Below, in pieces: positions 1 through 11,200 of a stretch of 64,000 nucleotides of DNA. The DNA comes from Nectonema munidae (lineage: Eukaryota > Nematomorpha > Nectonematoida > Nectonematidae), in contig JAUIRK010000641.1 of assembly GCA_030549495.1 (NCBI GenBank), forward strand, positions 248,001 to 312,000. Direction: 5' to 3'. The notes beneath the pieces are model-generated. The model worked only from the letters and a program-made list of their open reading frames with translations, did not search any database and was not told the DNA's origin. A program made the position numbers and the translations under genes. How positions within the stretch are numbered: the first letter of the stretch is position 1; every line of letters starts with the position of its first letter.

Positions 1-902
1 TTTGTGAATAATTTTAATGGGTTTGATTATGAAGAAAATTCAAAAGGGATAAATAAGAAAATTGTTGATCTTGCAGTTTGAAGTGGACTCTGGTGATGTA
101 CAAGAGTTAGTTGACTATGTTGAAGGGGAGTTATGTAATGAAGATTTGTTAGAGTTAGAAGAACAGCGAAAACTAGAAGAAGTAGAAAATGAAGAATCTG
201 AAGAGGTACAAAAGAAGTTTACTGCAAAAGGCTTAGCAAGTGCATTTGCAAAGATAAATGAAGCTATTTTGGAAATAGAAGCGATGGACTCCAATGTAGA
301 ACCCTTTACAAAAGATGAGAGAAACATGAATGAAACACTCAGATGATATCGTGGGATCTACGATCACAAAAAGAGACAGACGACTCAGATGTCGATTATA
401 AATTTTTTTAGAAAAGCTAAATCTCCAAGTGTTAGTTTTCCTTCCCCCACCTCGTCAGTCACACACCCACAAACCTCAGACTCTTTCCTACTCGGGCCTT
501 CACGTGAGCATGGTGTAAACCCCGAAGACTCTGGGTCCTCTAGTGAGCGTAATGAAGACATCAACGACCCAGATGCAATTCCAGAAAGCGAGAAATTCGA
601 AGGCTTTAATTTATGAATTGTTCATGATTTTTTTCAGTGTTAAAATTTCAAAACATGAAATACTGTAATCTCTTTATTTATGTACAGTATGTACACCTAT
701 TCTTAACAAAAAAACAATAGTAAGTAAAGAAAGAGAAAAGGTAAATAAGTACAGTACAGTATCAATGCCTATACGTAAGCAATACAGTAGCCTAGTGTAC
801 AAATACATGCCTAGCAAAATGTCTATTAAAGCGCGTTTCGTTTAACGACCAAAACACTTAACGACGGGTTTACAGAACGTAACCCCGTCGTTAAGAACCA
901 CT
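1..902 (+). mobile_element. 3' part of a Tigger (TcMar/pogo) DNA transposon
   Basis: The window opens inside a Tigger-type element. It contains the transposase C-terminus (62-616), then about 220 bp of non-coding tail, then a terminal block at roughly 830-902 with a short self-complementary stretch (taacgacggg ... ccccgtcgtta). The right end is placed near 902 by the terminal pattern followed by TA. The left end and the matching TA duplication lie outside the window, so neither can be confirmed. The coding part carries a frameshift and a stop (see the next entry), so this copy is dead. Confidence 0.7.
62..616 (+). pseudogene. Tigger/TIGD1-like transposase, C-terminal part, inactivated
   Basis: This reads as the C-terminal tail of a Tigger transposase. 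The order of blocks matches the family: NEDLLELEEQ, then FTAKGLASAFAKINEAI, then FTKDER, then YRGIYDHKKRQTTQMSI and a final NFF block. These elements move by cut-and-paste with a DDE catalytic core, which lies upstream of the window. Two defects are visible. The upstream KIVDLA block (about 58-75) is in a different frame from what follows. A TGA at 344-346 stands where the family usually has a Cys codon just before YR.IYD. The tail after the stop is Ser/Pro-rich and ends at 614-616. A domesticated TIGD gene is possible in principle, but the frameshift and internal stop argue against it. Confidence 0.72.
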
Positions 903-1631
903 ATACTTTATATTTTTTTTTACAAAATTGGTGAAATTTAAATACTATACTTCCAGCAAAAAATATTTTAATTTAATTTGCATATCGCATATACATTTGT
1001 TAAAAAAAATCCAAAATTGGGGTGGGCGAATAGGCTTTTCATTTGAAAATGAAGTAGTCTATCAGGCACACTACAGGAATTGATGAAAAGATATTTGATT
1101 GATAGAGAAAACAAATGACTGAAGGTTATCAAAATCTTATTAATTGAATTCAACAGTATTCATTCTTTTAGTTTTATAAGACCACTCGGGACTTTGCATA
1201 AATTTCAACCGCTTAACAAAATGTTTAAGCGAGTCTCAGCTAATTTGGCAACTTTCTTTTTTTAATTTTTACCTATATTACAAAATCTGATCAAAATTTT
1301 TATTATAAATTCTTCTTATATTGCAAAGAGTATTAGAAACACAATGGTTAATGGTAGGTAGAGTATCTATAATTAATACTAGTGTTATTGCTATTATGAT
1401 AAATTGAAAGTGCCATTTCCAAACGCTTATATTAGTTAGTTTTTATATGATTTTCAATTAACTTCAGCAAGTACTGATTTTGCTCTTCTTGTTTAGTGAT
1501 AACACCATTAAAATTGTGAATAAAAGCTATTCCACTTTCAGCTGCCTCATATACAATATTAAGGCCTTTAGCATAAATTTTTGAATTTAAGACTAATATC
1601 ATCTTCAGACTTTTCTGGGTCAATCATATTC
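903..1631. other. Intergenic, AT-rich, no gene recognised
   Basis: A minus-strand ORF of 63 codons lies at 1432-1623 (includes SGIAFIHNFNGVITKQEEQN). I recognise no family in it. It sits directly downstream, on the minus strand, of the conserved repeat at 1632-1735, so it could belong to a short transcript starting there. No splice or poly(A) support was found. Confidence 0.3.
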
Positions 1632-1735
1632 TTTTATTTAGGAACAAGATACATTCCGTTGTGCCGGTTTTTTACCCTGGTTTTCTTCCTCTGAAGAATT
1701 CAAAGGTTTTTACGGTTAGGTAGTGCTCTAGCGAC
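1632..1735 (-). repeat. Conserved ~100-bp block, inverted partner at 60443-60547
   Basis: The reverse complement of this block aligns with 60443-60547 on the + strand. Shared words include actacctaac, gtaaaaacctttgaattctt and cggaatg. By eye about 80% of positions match over 90-100 bp. It has no coding appearance. It may be a piece of an unknown interspersed repeat or a duplicated promoter/5' UTR. Confidence 0.6.
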
Positions 1736-3104
1736 GCGATTCTACGTGGTTAGTAATCAAGCTATCACTAGACAATAAGTTTGTTTCCCAAATTGGGAGC
1801 GTTCGCGTTAGGATTGTATCGTTCTCTCAGTTGTATTTATATATTGTCTCATAAATTCTTGTAAAATACTATATATAATAGAGCTATTCTTTTGTAACAA
1901 GGGCCGATTGGTGTTTAGTGGGATGGAAAGTCCAGTTAGACTTGGACTCAGCATTCCGGGCGGGCCACGATATCCGAAAGGATGGGTGCGAACGTCACAA
2001 AACAACTTAATTAATTAATTAATTACTTTTCTGGGTCGTTATTTATAAATCATAGCAATACTTTCATAGAATTAAAAAACTTTGTTATTGCCTGAAACAA
2101 AATCCAAAATGGTTTTCGTTTCTATATCTTTCTTATTTAAATTCGCATTGCAAAAACTATTAACAAGTCTACCTTTATTTTTTGGATTTTTAATTAAATA
2201 AAAAAAAATTAGTTTTTCTAAGAAAAGAGTTCCAGTTCCGTTATGTTATGAAGTTTTTTTTTCATTTATGAGAAAGTAAAACCTAAATGAAATTAGAAGT
2301 TCACATATTTGGTTTAAATTTGTTTTATTCCCACTATACTTTTTGAAAATATGCGTAATTAATAACTCCTCCTTAAAAAGGTACATCATTGCTATTTGCT
2401 GACAGGAGTCATATAGCGCATTTTGATTTTATTAGATTAGCTATGATATGATTCGATAATTCATACGGGTAGCCGTAGTTTTGGCTTAGGCATACACCCA
2501 ATCACCCTTCCTCTTGAAATTTTAATCATTTTTATATGACATTATAGACAGATTTTTTTATCTGAAATTTCTCCAATTTGTGTCTTCAGAAAAATGATTG
2601 AAAGGCTTTTGTGCAAGAGCTATTTAATGTCCTGGATGCAACAGTGGGGGAGACTGTAATCATTTTGATACGATGGGATGGCCAGAGTAGAAGTAACTGT
2701 TAGGTTTTAGGGAAGCTGAGCTCTAACAATGGGTGCAGCCTTTCAAGATGTCTCTATCTAGCCTTAGAATTCCAACTATTTCCTTTGCAAAAAAGCTGCT
2801 ACTTATGAGTGGTATAGATTGAAACCACTGGTAAAAACCAATCCTTGCTAACAAAGTATGCTACGCGCATAAAGATCCCCAGTGGAGCGTTGATCACATC
2901 CGGTAATGTTTGGCATCTTCTGTACTTGATATAATACTTTTTCGTATCAGCTTAATTTTATATCATTATTATTTAACTTAATTTTAATGGTTTATCAGGT
3001 TAATTTTTAAGCATAAATTATTCTAATTTTGAGTTAATTGTCAAGTTACTTTTGTGAATTGTCTTATCTCTTACTCGCTGGATAATAGGTAAATTATAAA
3101 GAAA
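1736..3104. other. Intergenic; GC-richer patch at 1905-1995
   Basis: Mostly AT-rich. The patch at 1905-1995 (includes gggcgggccacgatatccg) is clearly richer in G and C than its surroundings, as is 2640-2910 to a lesser degree. Neither shows an RNA gene fold or a protein I can name. A short run of four taat-type repeats follows at about 2009-2025. Confidence 0.25.
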
Positions 3105-3272
3105 ATGGAGCGCAGCGTCTGGTGGAGATACTTTGTTAAAGAATCTGAGGACAATGTTAGATGTAACCTTTATAAGAAAGTGTATTCTTGTAAAGGCCAA
3201 AGCAGATGTAATCTCAGGAATCACGTGAAGTACGTGCACAAACAACAATTTGAAGAATTGATCAATGAATAA
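3105..3272 (+). pseudogene. BED-type zinc finger ORF (hAT-derived)
   Basis: A 55-codon ORF beginning MERSVWWRYFVKE and containing RCNLYKKVYS followed by CNLRNHVKYVHKQ. This is the BED-finger layout: an aromatic N-terminal stretch, CxxC, then HxxxxH. BED fingers are DNA-binding modules of hAT transposases and of ZBED genes derived from them. The second Cys of CxxC is Tyr here, so one zinc ligand is missing. The ORF stops right after the finger and no transposase follows on this strand. The hAT remains at 3740-5060 are on the opposite strand, so the finger probably comes from a different insertion. Most likely a truncated transposase. Confidence 0.55.
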
Positions 3273-3521
3273 GATAAATCTTCCAAAAAAAACTTAGCCA
3301 AAAAGTCTAGACTGCGATAACTTTTTAATATTTAACTTTAAAGTTTTCAGAGGAAAACGTAAATTACTTTTTTTCCTGTTCGTAATTTTGAGTTTTTGAC
3401 AGCAGAAAGTCACCCTACTGAAATCATGCAGCAGATTGAGAACAACCACACATTTTCCCTCACTAGTTTATATTTTATTGGATATCTTCATTTATTCACA
3501 ACATTTGGTGTCCTCTAAGCG

Positions 3522-3712
3522 AGTGGTTTACAAAATGGGTAGTAGTGCTCCTGGTGTATTTTGAAAAAAGATATATTTTATTAGTAAGGGCTTTTTTTTA
3601 AATAAATTTTGTCTAGGGGCGTTTCTTTAGAATATTTTCTTTCTGAGGTTAAAGTTTCTTTGAAAAATGCCTTCAAAGGGTCGTTGAGTAAGAAAAGTTT
3701 GGAAAACACTGC
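3522..3712. mobile_element. Short non-autonomous hAT element (MITE), 191 bp
   Basis: Ends are agtggtttacaaaa and ttttggaaaacactgc-like, the common hAT pattern. Perfect 8-bp target duplications tctaagcg lie at 3514-3521 and 3713-3720. No coding capacity. Confidence 0.72.
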
Positions 3713-3739
3713 TCTAAGCGACGTTTGAGTTGTTAAGTT

Positions 3740-5060
3740 ATTCCGAATTGGAAGAAAACTTTTTTTAAGGAAATTTCATCATAAGGTGCATCAGCATTGA
3801 ATCGATTCATAAACGAATAAATAACTCTCATTGGAGTAAGTCAATGAAGAAAATTTGTATGTCATTTTGTAATTACTTCAAATGATGAGCATTAACTGAT
3901 AAGTGATTATCACACATTTCGTTGTATATATCTTCTAAAGAAAGGAAATCTGATAGTTACTCTTTCGAAAATTTCAATCCAAAAATCTTAAGTTTCCCGT
4001 TAAATGCACTACTTGCCCTTTTCATGAAAAACAGAGTGCAGTCATTTTCTCGATCTATTTGTTCAGAGGTGATACTGTTTCCATAAACCAGTTTTTGTCC
4101 AAGCTAACCTTAATAAAGGGATAGCACTATACAAAAGTGTAATAAAGGATGCAATTAATTACGTGCGCCCAGTCGGCTGACATCAGTGTACAAGATAAAT
4201 CGTTCAAATTTCTAATAATTCTTTTCACATAATTAAAGAAATGTGATCTTGCACTTCATTTTATGTATCTAGATGATTAATATCATACTTATTAATTTCA
4301 TCAAGATGTCTTCATAGAATTTGCCAAAGAAGTGCTCACGGTAAACTGTATAGTTTACACAAATTATAAGCAATTTTTATTAAGAGATGATCACGAATGA
4401 TTTCAACCAATTTTTGGTTATTTTTTGACCTCTTCCCCTCCCCTACTTGTCAACTTTTTACGATATCTTCTTTTATAAAATATTACCTATTGTCAACTTT
4501 TTAACTTCTCTCCCCCGAACAGCTTGGGTTAACATCATTTGTGAACGATCCCTAAGCTCTTGGACAAGCAACAATTTCTTCAATGGGATGTTTTTCTCAT
4601 TAAAATAGGCCTCAATTGTTTTAAAGATGGATTCAACTTTAGTGTCAACAATTGTCCAGATGAATATCATAAGTTACTTTTTGTGGATTCATGTTTGTTG
4701 AAGGCAGCACAGCCATTTAAGCTATGGTCAGATATTCTCGAGTAATATAAGGCCTACCAGATTTGGCTATCTTGTAAAAACCAAGAGTTATGTGCGACTT
4801 TTGCACCAAACTCGATAAAGATATAATTCATTGATATTATTCCTTGAAACTCATAATGTATAAATCTACCGTTGTTCCTTTTTATCTCCTAGTGCAATCC
4901 AAGATATTTTTTTCAGTTTTGCAAGACATAGATTCTTTTGAGAAGAAGGTCATACATAGTAGATTATTTTTTTGTGATCATTTGTTAGGTAAGCGCATCA
5001 TAATCAAGATATTTCATAAAAATTTAGCTTCAATTTTTTGCTGTACGAGTCATGCTTATC
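3740..5060 (-). pseudogene. Decayed hAT transposase (ZBED5/FAM200-like type)
   Basis: On the minus strand the block at 4473-4670 reads VESIFKTIEAYFNEKNIPL, resembling the segment before the second catalytic Asp in ZBED5/FAM200-like hAT transposases (IFxxIDxFFxENxLSW). Further blocks in other frames include HLSVNAHHLK with LQNDIQIFF at about 3860-3920, and HESTKSN near 4690 where the family has LDESTD. Stops and frame changes are frequent. No terminal repeats were found. The assignment rests on weak, scattered motifs. Confidence 0.4.
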
Positions 5061-5218
5061 AATAATTAAATAATGTTAAAAAAACACAATTGTCGTCTGG
5101 AGTTAACGTTTCTTTGAAAAATGGTTATATTTATATTCTTTCTTTCCAAAATTCTATATATTCGCTATTAAGGAAATTCTTTTTTTAATATGAGATTTTC
5201 TTTGCAATATGGAGATTA

Positions 5219-5352
5219 GAGGGTGAGTAAGGTTGGTTATATACTGGGTTTTGGTAACTCAATGTCTTGGGTTCGATCCTGCATCAAGCCTACTTTCCTC
5301 ATAGTTTGATACAAGCAGCGACCAATGAAAACATTCCTTGGTACCTTTACTT
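5219..5352 (+). repeat. tRNA-derived SINE, copy 1
   Basis: Contains the head gggtgagtaaggttggtta and the B-box ggttcgatcct at 5270-5280, then the shared body (catagtttgatacaag, gtacctttac). Same family as 8315, 9506, 20069, 49361 and 63208. Confidence 0.8.
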
Positions 5353-7378
5353 AAAAAACACGATATTATTATAAAGAACTTTCATATATTAAATGTTCAG
5401 AGGTAGGTAAAGAGTGAGTTAAGTTTACACAGTAAAAGATAAATATACTTAACAAAAGTCAAGGATGATAAACAAAATATTCTAAGCATTATTATATTTT
5501 AACAAAATGGTCAATTTAACATATTAATAGTATATATTTAGGATTATAAAAAACATCGAATATTTTTTTCTAGATCCAGAATTTTCTGTCGCTATTCGAA
5601 GCCTCATTTTTTATTTCATTTTGTATGGCACAGTTTGAGAAACTTTGTTCTAAAAGAAAATTATTTTATTTTAATAGATTTGTAAATTAATAATAAATAA
5701 TTTTTGTGTTCTTTATTCTATTCATATGCAACTTTCTTTGATTTTTCAATAGCAATTTTTAGACGTTGACTATTCTAAACTTAAGTACTTCTTGGCATTA
5801 TTTTGAGGGTTAATTTAAGTAAATTATATGCAATTTTTTTTATAATCAGTGCCAAATCAATATATTCTGATAAAATTCTCTTTTTCACCATTTCTATAAC
5901 AAGAACCAATTCTTTCTCTTTAGTGACATAGAGAGGTTATGATATTGGTTCCATTTAATAGACAAAAAATAAAAGATATAAGGGGACTTTTCAACAAAAA
6001 GCTCTATAATAAATTTATAACATTGAGAGTTGGCATGATTATGATATTAAAGCATGGCTCTTATTCTCAAATCATGAGACTTGATATTTAAATAAAATAT
6101 ATAATAAACTCTTGTGAATATTTCTAAACAACATAAATAAATATATTTTGTTAAATAAAAATTCATTAAAATTTATTTTAATATTTTAATTATTTTTTTA
6201 GTGTTTATCAAACCAACTATTACGTCATTTCATTCATAAGAATTCATTGATGATCATTGTGTGTAATAATTAAACATAAATTTCAATCTCATATAACTAT
6301 TTTTTACTTTTTTCATATTATATTTTAAATTTTAAGATAAAAATATTGTTTAAAATATATTTTTGATTTTATTAAAAATTTTGTTGTATGTCACGTGAAA
6401 AGTTTCCTTTGTTTTTTTTATCAAGTCGTTCTTTATATTTATTATATTTTTTTGATAAATATGGATTCTATCTTTGTTGGTCTAGTTTACAAATTAAACT
6501 AAGAATACTTACTGATCTGTATAAGTATTACTGTTATAGCAAATTATAAATCGATATTATGGTCCTGCCATTTATATGAAACATATTCTTCTGTTGTATG
6601 CAATTCCGACAATAAAAAATTAAAAGCTATGGCTTTATATAAGGATATCTCATTCATTATATTATTTTGTGTTTATATGTATACTATTTATTTCGTTTAA
6701 AAAATATATTCTTAATTTTTTTCAATATGCGCTAAATATCATCTGATTATTTGTTTTTACCTTTTTTCTGATATAAAGGCTATTTTACCCTAACTTTCCA
6801 TTTAATTGTATGTTCAATTAATAGTCATTTTACGTGGAATATTTACCAAATTGTTTCATTTCGGGAATTTATTTTGAATCGCTTTAGAAGCAGCCTTTTA
6901 TTTACCTTCGATTTATTTTTTACATATAAGAACAGTGTTTCAACAATTTTTTACATATAAGAACTGTGTTTCAACAATTTTTTACATATAAGAACTGTGT
7001 TTCAACAATTTTTTCCACCGAATGTATCAACCTTAATAATTCAGTGGACAAACGCGGAATTTTTTTTTCATTCTTATAATTTCAATTTATTAATAAAAAA
7101 ATCAATACTTCTATCATAAATTTCAATTTAAGCTTGCCTCTAACACGTTAACACAAAATTTTGTGCGCCTTTAAAGGCTATGGAAATATATTATTGAAAT
7201 AGTATTTTCATATGGCAACCAACAGATTGAATCTCTTGACCCATATTTCCGTCATAACTTTAATTTTAGAAACGCTCTTTAGAATATATATTAAAAGTTT
7301 TCTTTTGTTTTAGGTTATTCGGAAAATTTCAAAATGAATTGGTTTTTCAGATGAAAGTCGCTTTTTTGATGCTGTAAT
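5353..7378. other. Very AT-rich 5' flank of capicua
   Basis: Low-complexity A/T sequence with no ORF of note and no recognisable transposon end. A 31-bp tandem repeat lies at 6915-7013. The segment just before the exon 1 ATG (7140-7378) presumably holds 5' UTR or an upstream intron: an acceptor-like gttttag at about 7313 and another at 7350 (tttttcag) precede the ATG, so an upstream non-coding exon is possible. No TATA or initiator could be assigned with confidence. Confidence 0.35.
6915..7013. repeat. Tandem repeat, 31-bp unit, three copies
   Basis: The unit (tacatataagaactgtgttt followed by caacaatttt) recurs at 6921, 6952 and 6983 with a single-base difference in the first copy. It lies about 370 bp upstream of the exon 1 ATG. 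Confidence 0.9.
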
Positions 7379-8258
7379 ATGATTGATTTTACTGATTGGA
7401 TTGGTTATCCTTGCTTAGCAAGAAAGAGTAATCTTTTTTATCCAGGACTTATTCAGGAATGTAAAGAGTTTACTTCTAATTCCGAAAAGTTTCCATTAAT
7501 TGGTGTTTTATTTTCGAAATGTGGTGAAGATTATATTTCCTATTTTAATCCTTTCTCTAAATATCCCGACATTATTTCCGATTATTGTCCAAGTAGAAGC
7601 GAGATAAAATTGTATGAAACGATTCTCTGCAGAATTCCTAAAGAGGTCGAATCCGTGAGCCTTAAAAATGTTCACTCTGAAGAGTCCTTTAGCTATTCCT
7701 TTGCCAAAGTACTCGAACTTTCTTCACACAACGAAGCTCTTTTGGCCTTTGTTGAATATGATAGTGACGTGATCAAAGAATTTTTTCCTGGAATAAAATT
7801 TTACAGAACCTGGGTTAAACGAGCTCATATTCGTATCGCCAGAAGTCCTTGGCATGAAGAAGTGGGCATTTTTTATTCAGGAAATCGCTTAGATTACAAA
7901 GAATCTTCTATTTCCCAATCATCTATCAAATTGCCGCGTTCTTTTAACTTTGGCTGTACGTTAATCTCCTCTATCTCTAATCATAGTGTTAATAATCATC
8001 ATAGCAATAATGATGTAAACGATGCTTCAGATAATTCTGGAGATGAAGAAATTCAACGATACTACAGTCCTCAAAATTACGAAATAAATTCAATGATAAG
8101 ACAAGCAGATTTGAGCAATGACACTGATTTCAAATCCTTAGCTGTTGTCTGTTCTAGCAAGTATAGCCCAAGTAGAAACAGCCTAACTTCAAGTTTAGGT
8201 GATCGCAATAGTGTGTCTTCTATGATGTCAAATGGAACAAATACATCTTTTAAAAAGG
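7379..8258 (+). CDS. cic: capicua exon 1 (N-terminal region, CIC-L-like)
   Basis: 293 codons plus one base. The ATG at 7379 is the first in frame after a TGA at 7367-7369, which fixes the start if this is the first coding exon. The N-terminus ([19 protein letters not shown]) looks like a small tudor-like beta fold, and a second such stretch lies near residues 105-165 (ending [15 protein letters not shown]). The last third is Ser/Asn/His-rich and probably disordered. The donor is aagg|gtaaaa at 8259. The phase (one base over) fits exon 2 directly, giving KKG-D, where human CIC has WKGG before its equivalent block. If the donor is not used, the frame stays open to 8338 and ends inside the SINE at 8315. 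Confidence 0.72.
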
Positions 8259-11200
8259 GTAAAATATCTTTGATATTTAAATATTTTAATTATTTACTCC
8301 TATTATCTCTCGCCGGGGGCGTGAGTAAGGTTGGTTAGATACTGGGTTTCGATAACTCAAGGTCTTGGGCTTGATCCCGCATCAAGCCTACGTTCTTCAT
8401 AGTTCGATACAAGCGGCGCAATTGTGCCTTTTCGATGAAAACACCCCACTGTACCTTTACCTTACTCTAATATTCACTATTAAGGAAATTTACTTTTTTT
8501 AAAATAGGTTTTTTAGATGAATCCATACCAATCCTTAATCTTTTTCTCATTTTTGTTAATCCAGAAAATTTAGCGTGATTCTCTATTTGATCCTTTTAAG
8601 GAACAATGTGACACCAGTGTCACTATCATGGTTCTGGAGTCACATTGCTGACTACACTTATTTATAATTTTTCGACTTCGATTCAACCTCTTTGTAATTT
8701 TTGAGACTGCAACTCCATTTATGTATAATTTTTTTAAGATTAATGACTCCACCTATATATAATTTTGCGACTTTGACCTAATTATGAAATATTCTTCTGT
8801 TTCAAATATTATAAACCTCCAAAAAGTGTGATGACATGTACCATATTTTAGGGTCTTTTGTGAATGACAATTTTAGTCATTGAAAGATTTCCATGAAATT
8901 TAGACATTTCTGCTTTGTGTTACAAGCAATATGTTTGATCTATTTTCTTAAACATAATTTATTAAAATGTTCTATTGGTCTGTATTTCAAATTATTGTCT
9001 ATAACCTTTTCATCTAAGATAAAACAATAGGATTCATAAACTGAATTTATCCTAATTTTTTTTCCAAAGGTATTTGGTTTATAATTTTTTTGGTAAAAAC
9101 TTTCTACTCATAAACTGAGTTTTGCTCCTTCACAAACTAATTTTAACGTAAAATAAAAAAAGTTCATTCTTTAATTTTATTGAATTTTTCAGCCTTTTTC
9201 TATGGGTTGCAAAAATACAAGGCTTGGATTAAAATGATAAACGTTGTGCACTAAAAAGAGTGTCTATGAATACTATTTATCAAATCGGAGTCGCGATATT
9301 TATTTCGACTGCTCAAAATGCGCGACTCCACAATCCTGGTCCCAAGAAATGAAAATCTGCTATATATATATATATATGTTTTCGATTGAAAAAAAATCTG
9401 ACCATTAGACTTCAAAATTCTGATTCTCAATGAGTTGAAATACACTTAATTTCTTTAGTTGAACTTGACTCGAATGCACAATATATAATTTATTTCAACA
9501 TAGTTAGGGGGCGTGAGAAAGGTTCATTAAATACATTGCTTCGATGCCATGAGATTTTGGGTTCGATCCAATAATAAAATTTCGCATGGAAATTAATGTA
9601 TATATTTTTTGTTTGGTATTTTTTAAATGTCATTTTTAGATTAATTTAAATTCTATTTTTTCAATTTTAAGGTTTAAGATTTTTAACGTTATTACCGATT
9701 TATAAAATTTGGTAAACAAATAAATTGAAAAAAACATTTTCACAAACAAACTCTTAACACCACCAATTTAGGATTAAATCCATCTTCCACGCGGCAATTT
9801 ACTTCCAGCAAATGTATACAAATAAGCACTGCTGGTAATTAATTGCTTTATTTTTATTATCCCAGTCCCATAAATGAGTACTGTAAACACCGAAGACTAC
9901 CAAAGGATACAGTAAATAACAAGCAATAAAGAAATAAATATTAACTATAAATTTATATAGAAAAATTTATATTATTAGGAAACGTATATTAAAATATAAA
10001 ACCAAAATATTTTTTACATAAATTCAAAAGGCATGCGTAGATGTAATAAATAAATTATTTACAAAATAATAAAAAAGAGAGGGCAGAAGGAAAAAGAGAA
10101 AGATATCATATGTTTTATCATAGTCTTAGTCGCATTTTACGACACATGACCTAACGTTAGATCTATTCTTTTCTGGAGGGTAAACGGAAAAGAATAGATC
10201 TAACGATGGGTCACGTGTCGTAAAAGGCGACTAAGTCTATCATAAAACATATATATCCATCTCCTTCTGCCCCTTCTTTTTATTTTATCTTTTATTTTCT
10301 AAATAATTTATGTATTATATCATATATTTTGAATTTATGTAAATAATATGTTGGTTTTATATTCTAATACCATATACAGTGCCCGCGCTAAGCAAAAATT
10401 TTAGGGGGGGGGGGATACTTGGGGCGCTAATTTTTGAACTATCAGATTAATCTGCTTCAAGGCGAAAAGAAAACATATGTTCTATTGTCAGGCCATATCT
10501 ATACAGATTACATTTTCATGAAAGAAATTATCATAATGCTGAGGTTTGTCATATTTTTTAGGGGAGTTTGAAAATTAGCTGGCGGGGGGGGGGGCTTGTG
10601 CCCCAAAATTTAATAGGTAGTGCGGGATTCATATATAATTTATTTATTTTCTTATATATATACACAAGGAGTCGGAATCGGCGATTTTTTATTAATAGAA
10701 AATAAAATTAGAGTTTTTAACAGAGAAAAAGTTCTAAAAGTAATAAAATTGCTCATGTTTCAAAAATTTTTTTTTAAAATATCTTCAAAAACCCCGACAA
10801 CATTTATCTGACTTTTATAACCTTTGTATACATTTTTTGGTAGCCCCCTTGGAATGCTTAGTCCAGCGTCTACTTGGTTTTTTCATTCACCTTCAACCCT
10901 CCAAGCTTGCTTCTACTGCATAACTATATAAAAAAGCCTACGCGTTGTTGATTTTTCCTCAACTTCGAAGAAGGCTTGCAGAGTCATTAGTCTTGGGGGA
11001 GTCAAGACTCGTTCGTAGTTGGAATCTTGTGAAATTCAGTATTCGGTGTCAGAAAAGAATTGTCTATCTCCGAACCCTAGAATTTAAATATGAAGTTATA
11101 CTCTTAGTTGTTTATTATTTATTGTTCTTTCACTGATATAAAATTTTCATTTCAATTCCTCAAGTAATAACGTTAATTTTTATGCGGTAGTAACTCATTT

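Noticed and set aside
6915-7013. 31-bp triple repeat as a CRISPR-like array
   Set aside because: The units are contiguous with no spacers and the DNA is animal; it is a simple tandem repeat.
8315-8400. Possible tRNA gene
   Set aside because: B-box and anticodon-like arm are present, but the acceptor and T stems do not pair and the sequence is repeated with a common non-tRNA body; it is a SINE head.
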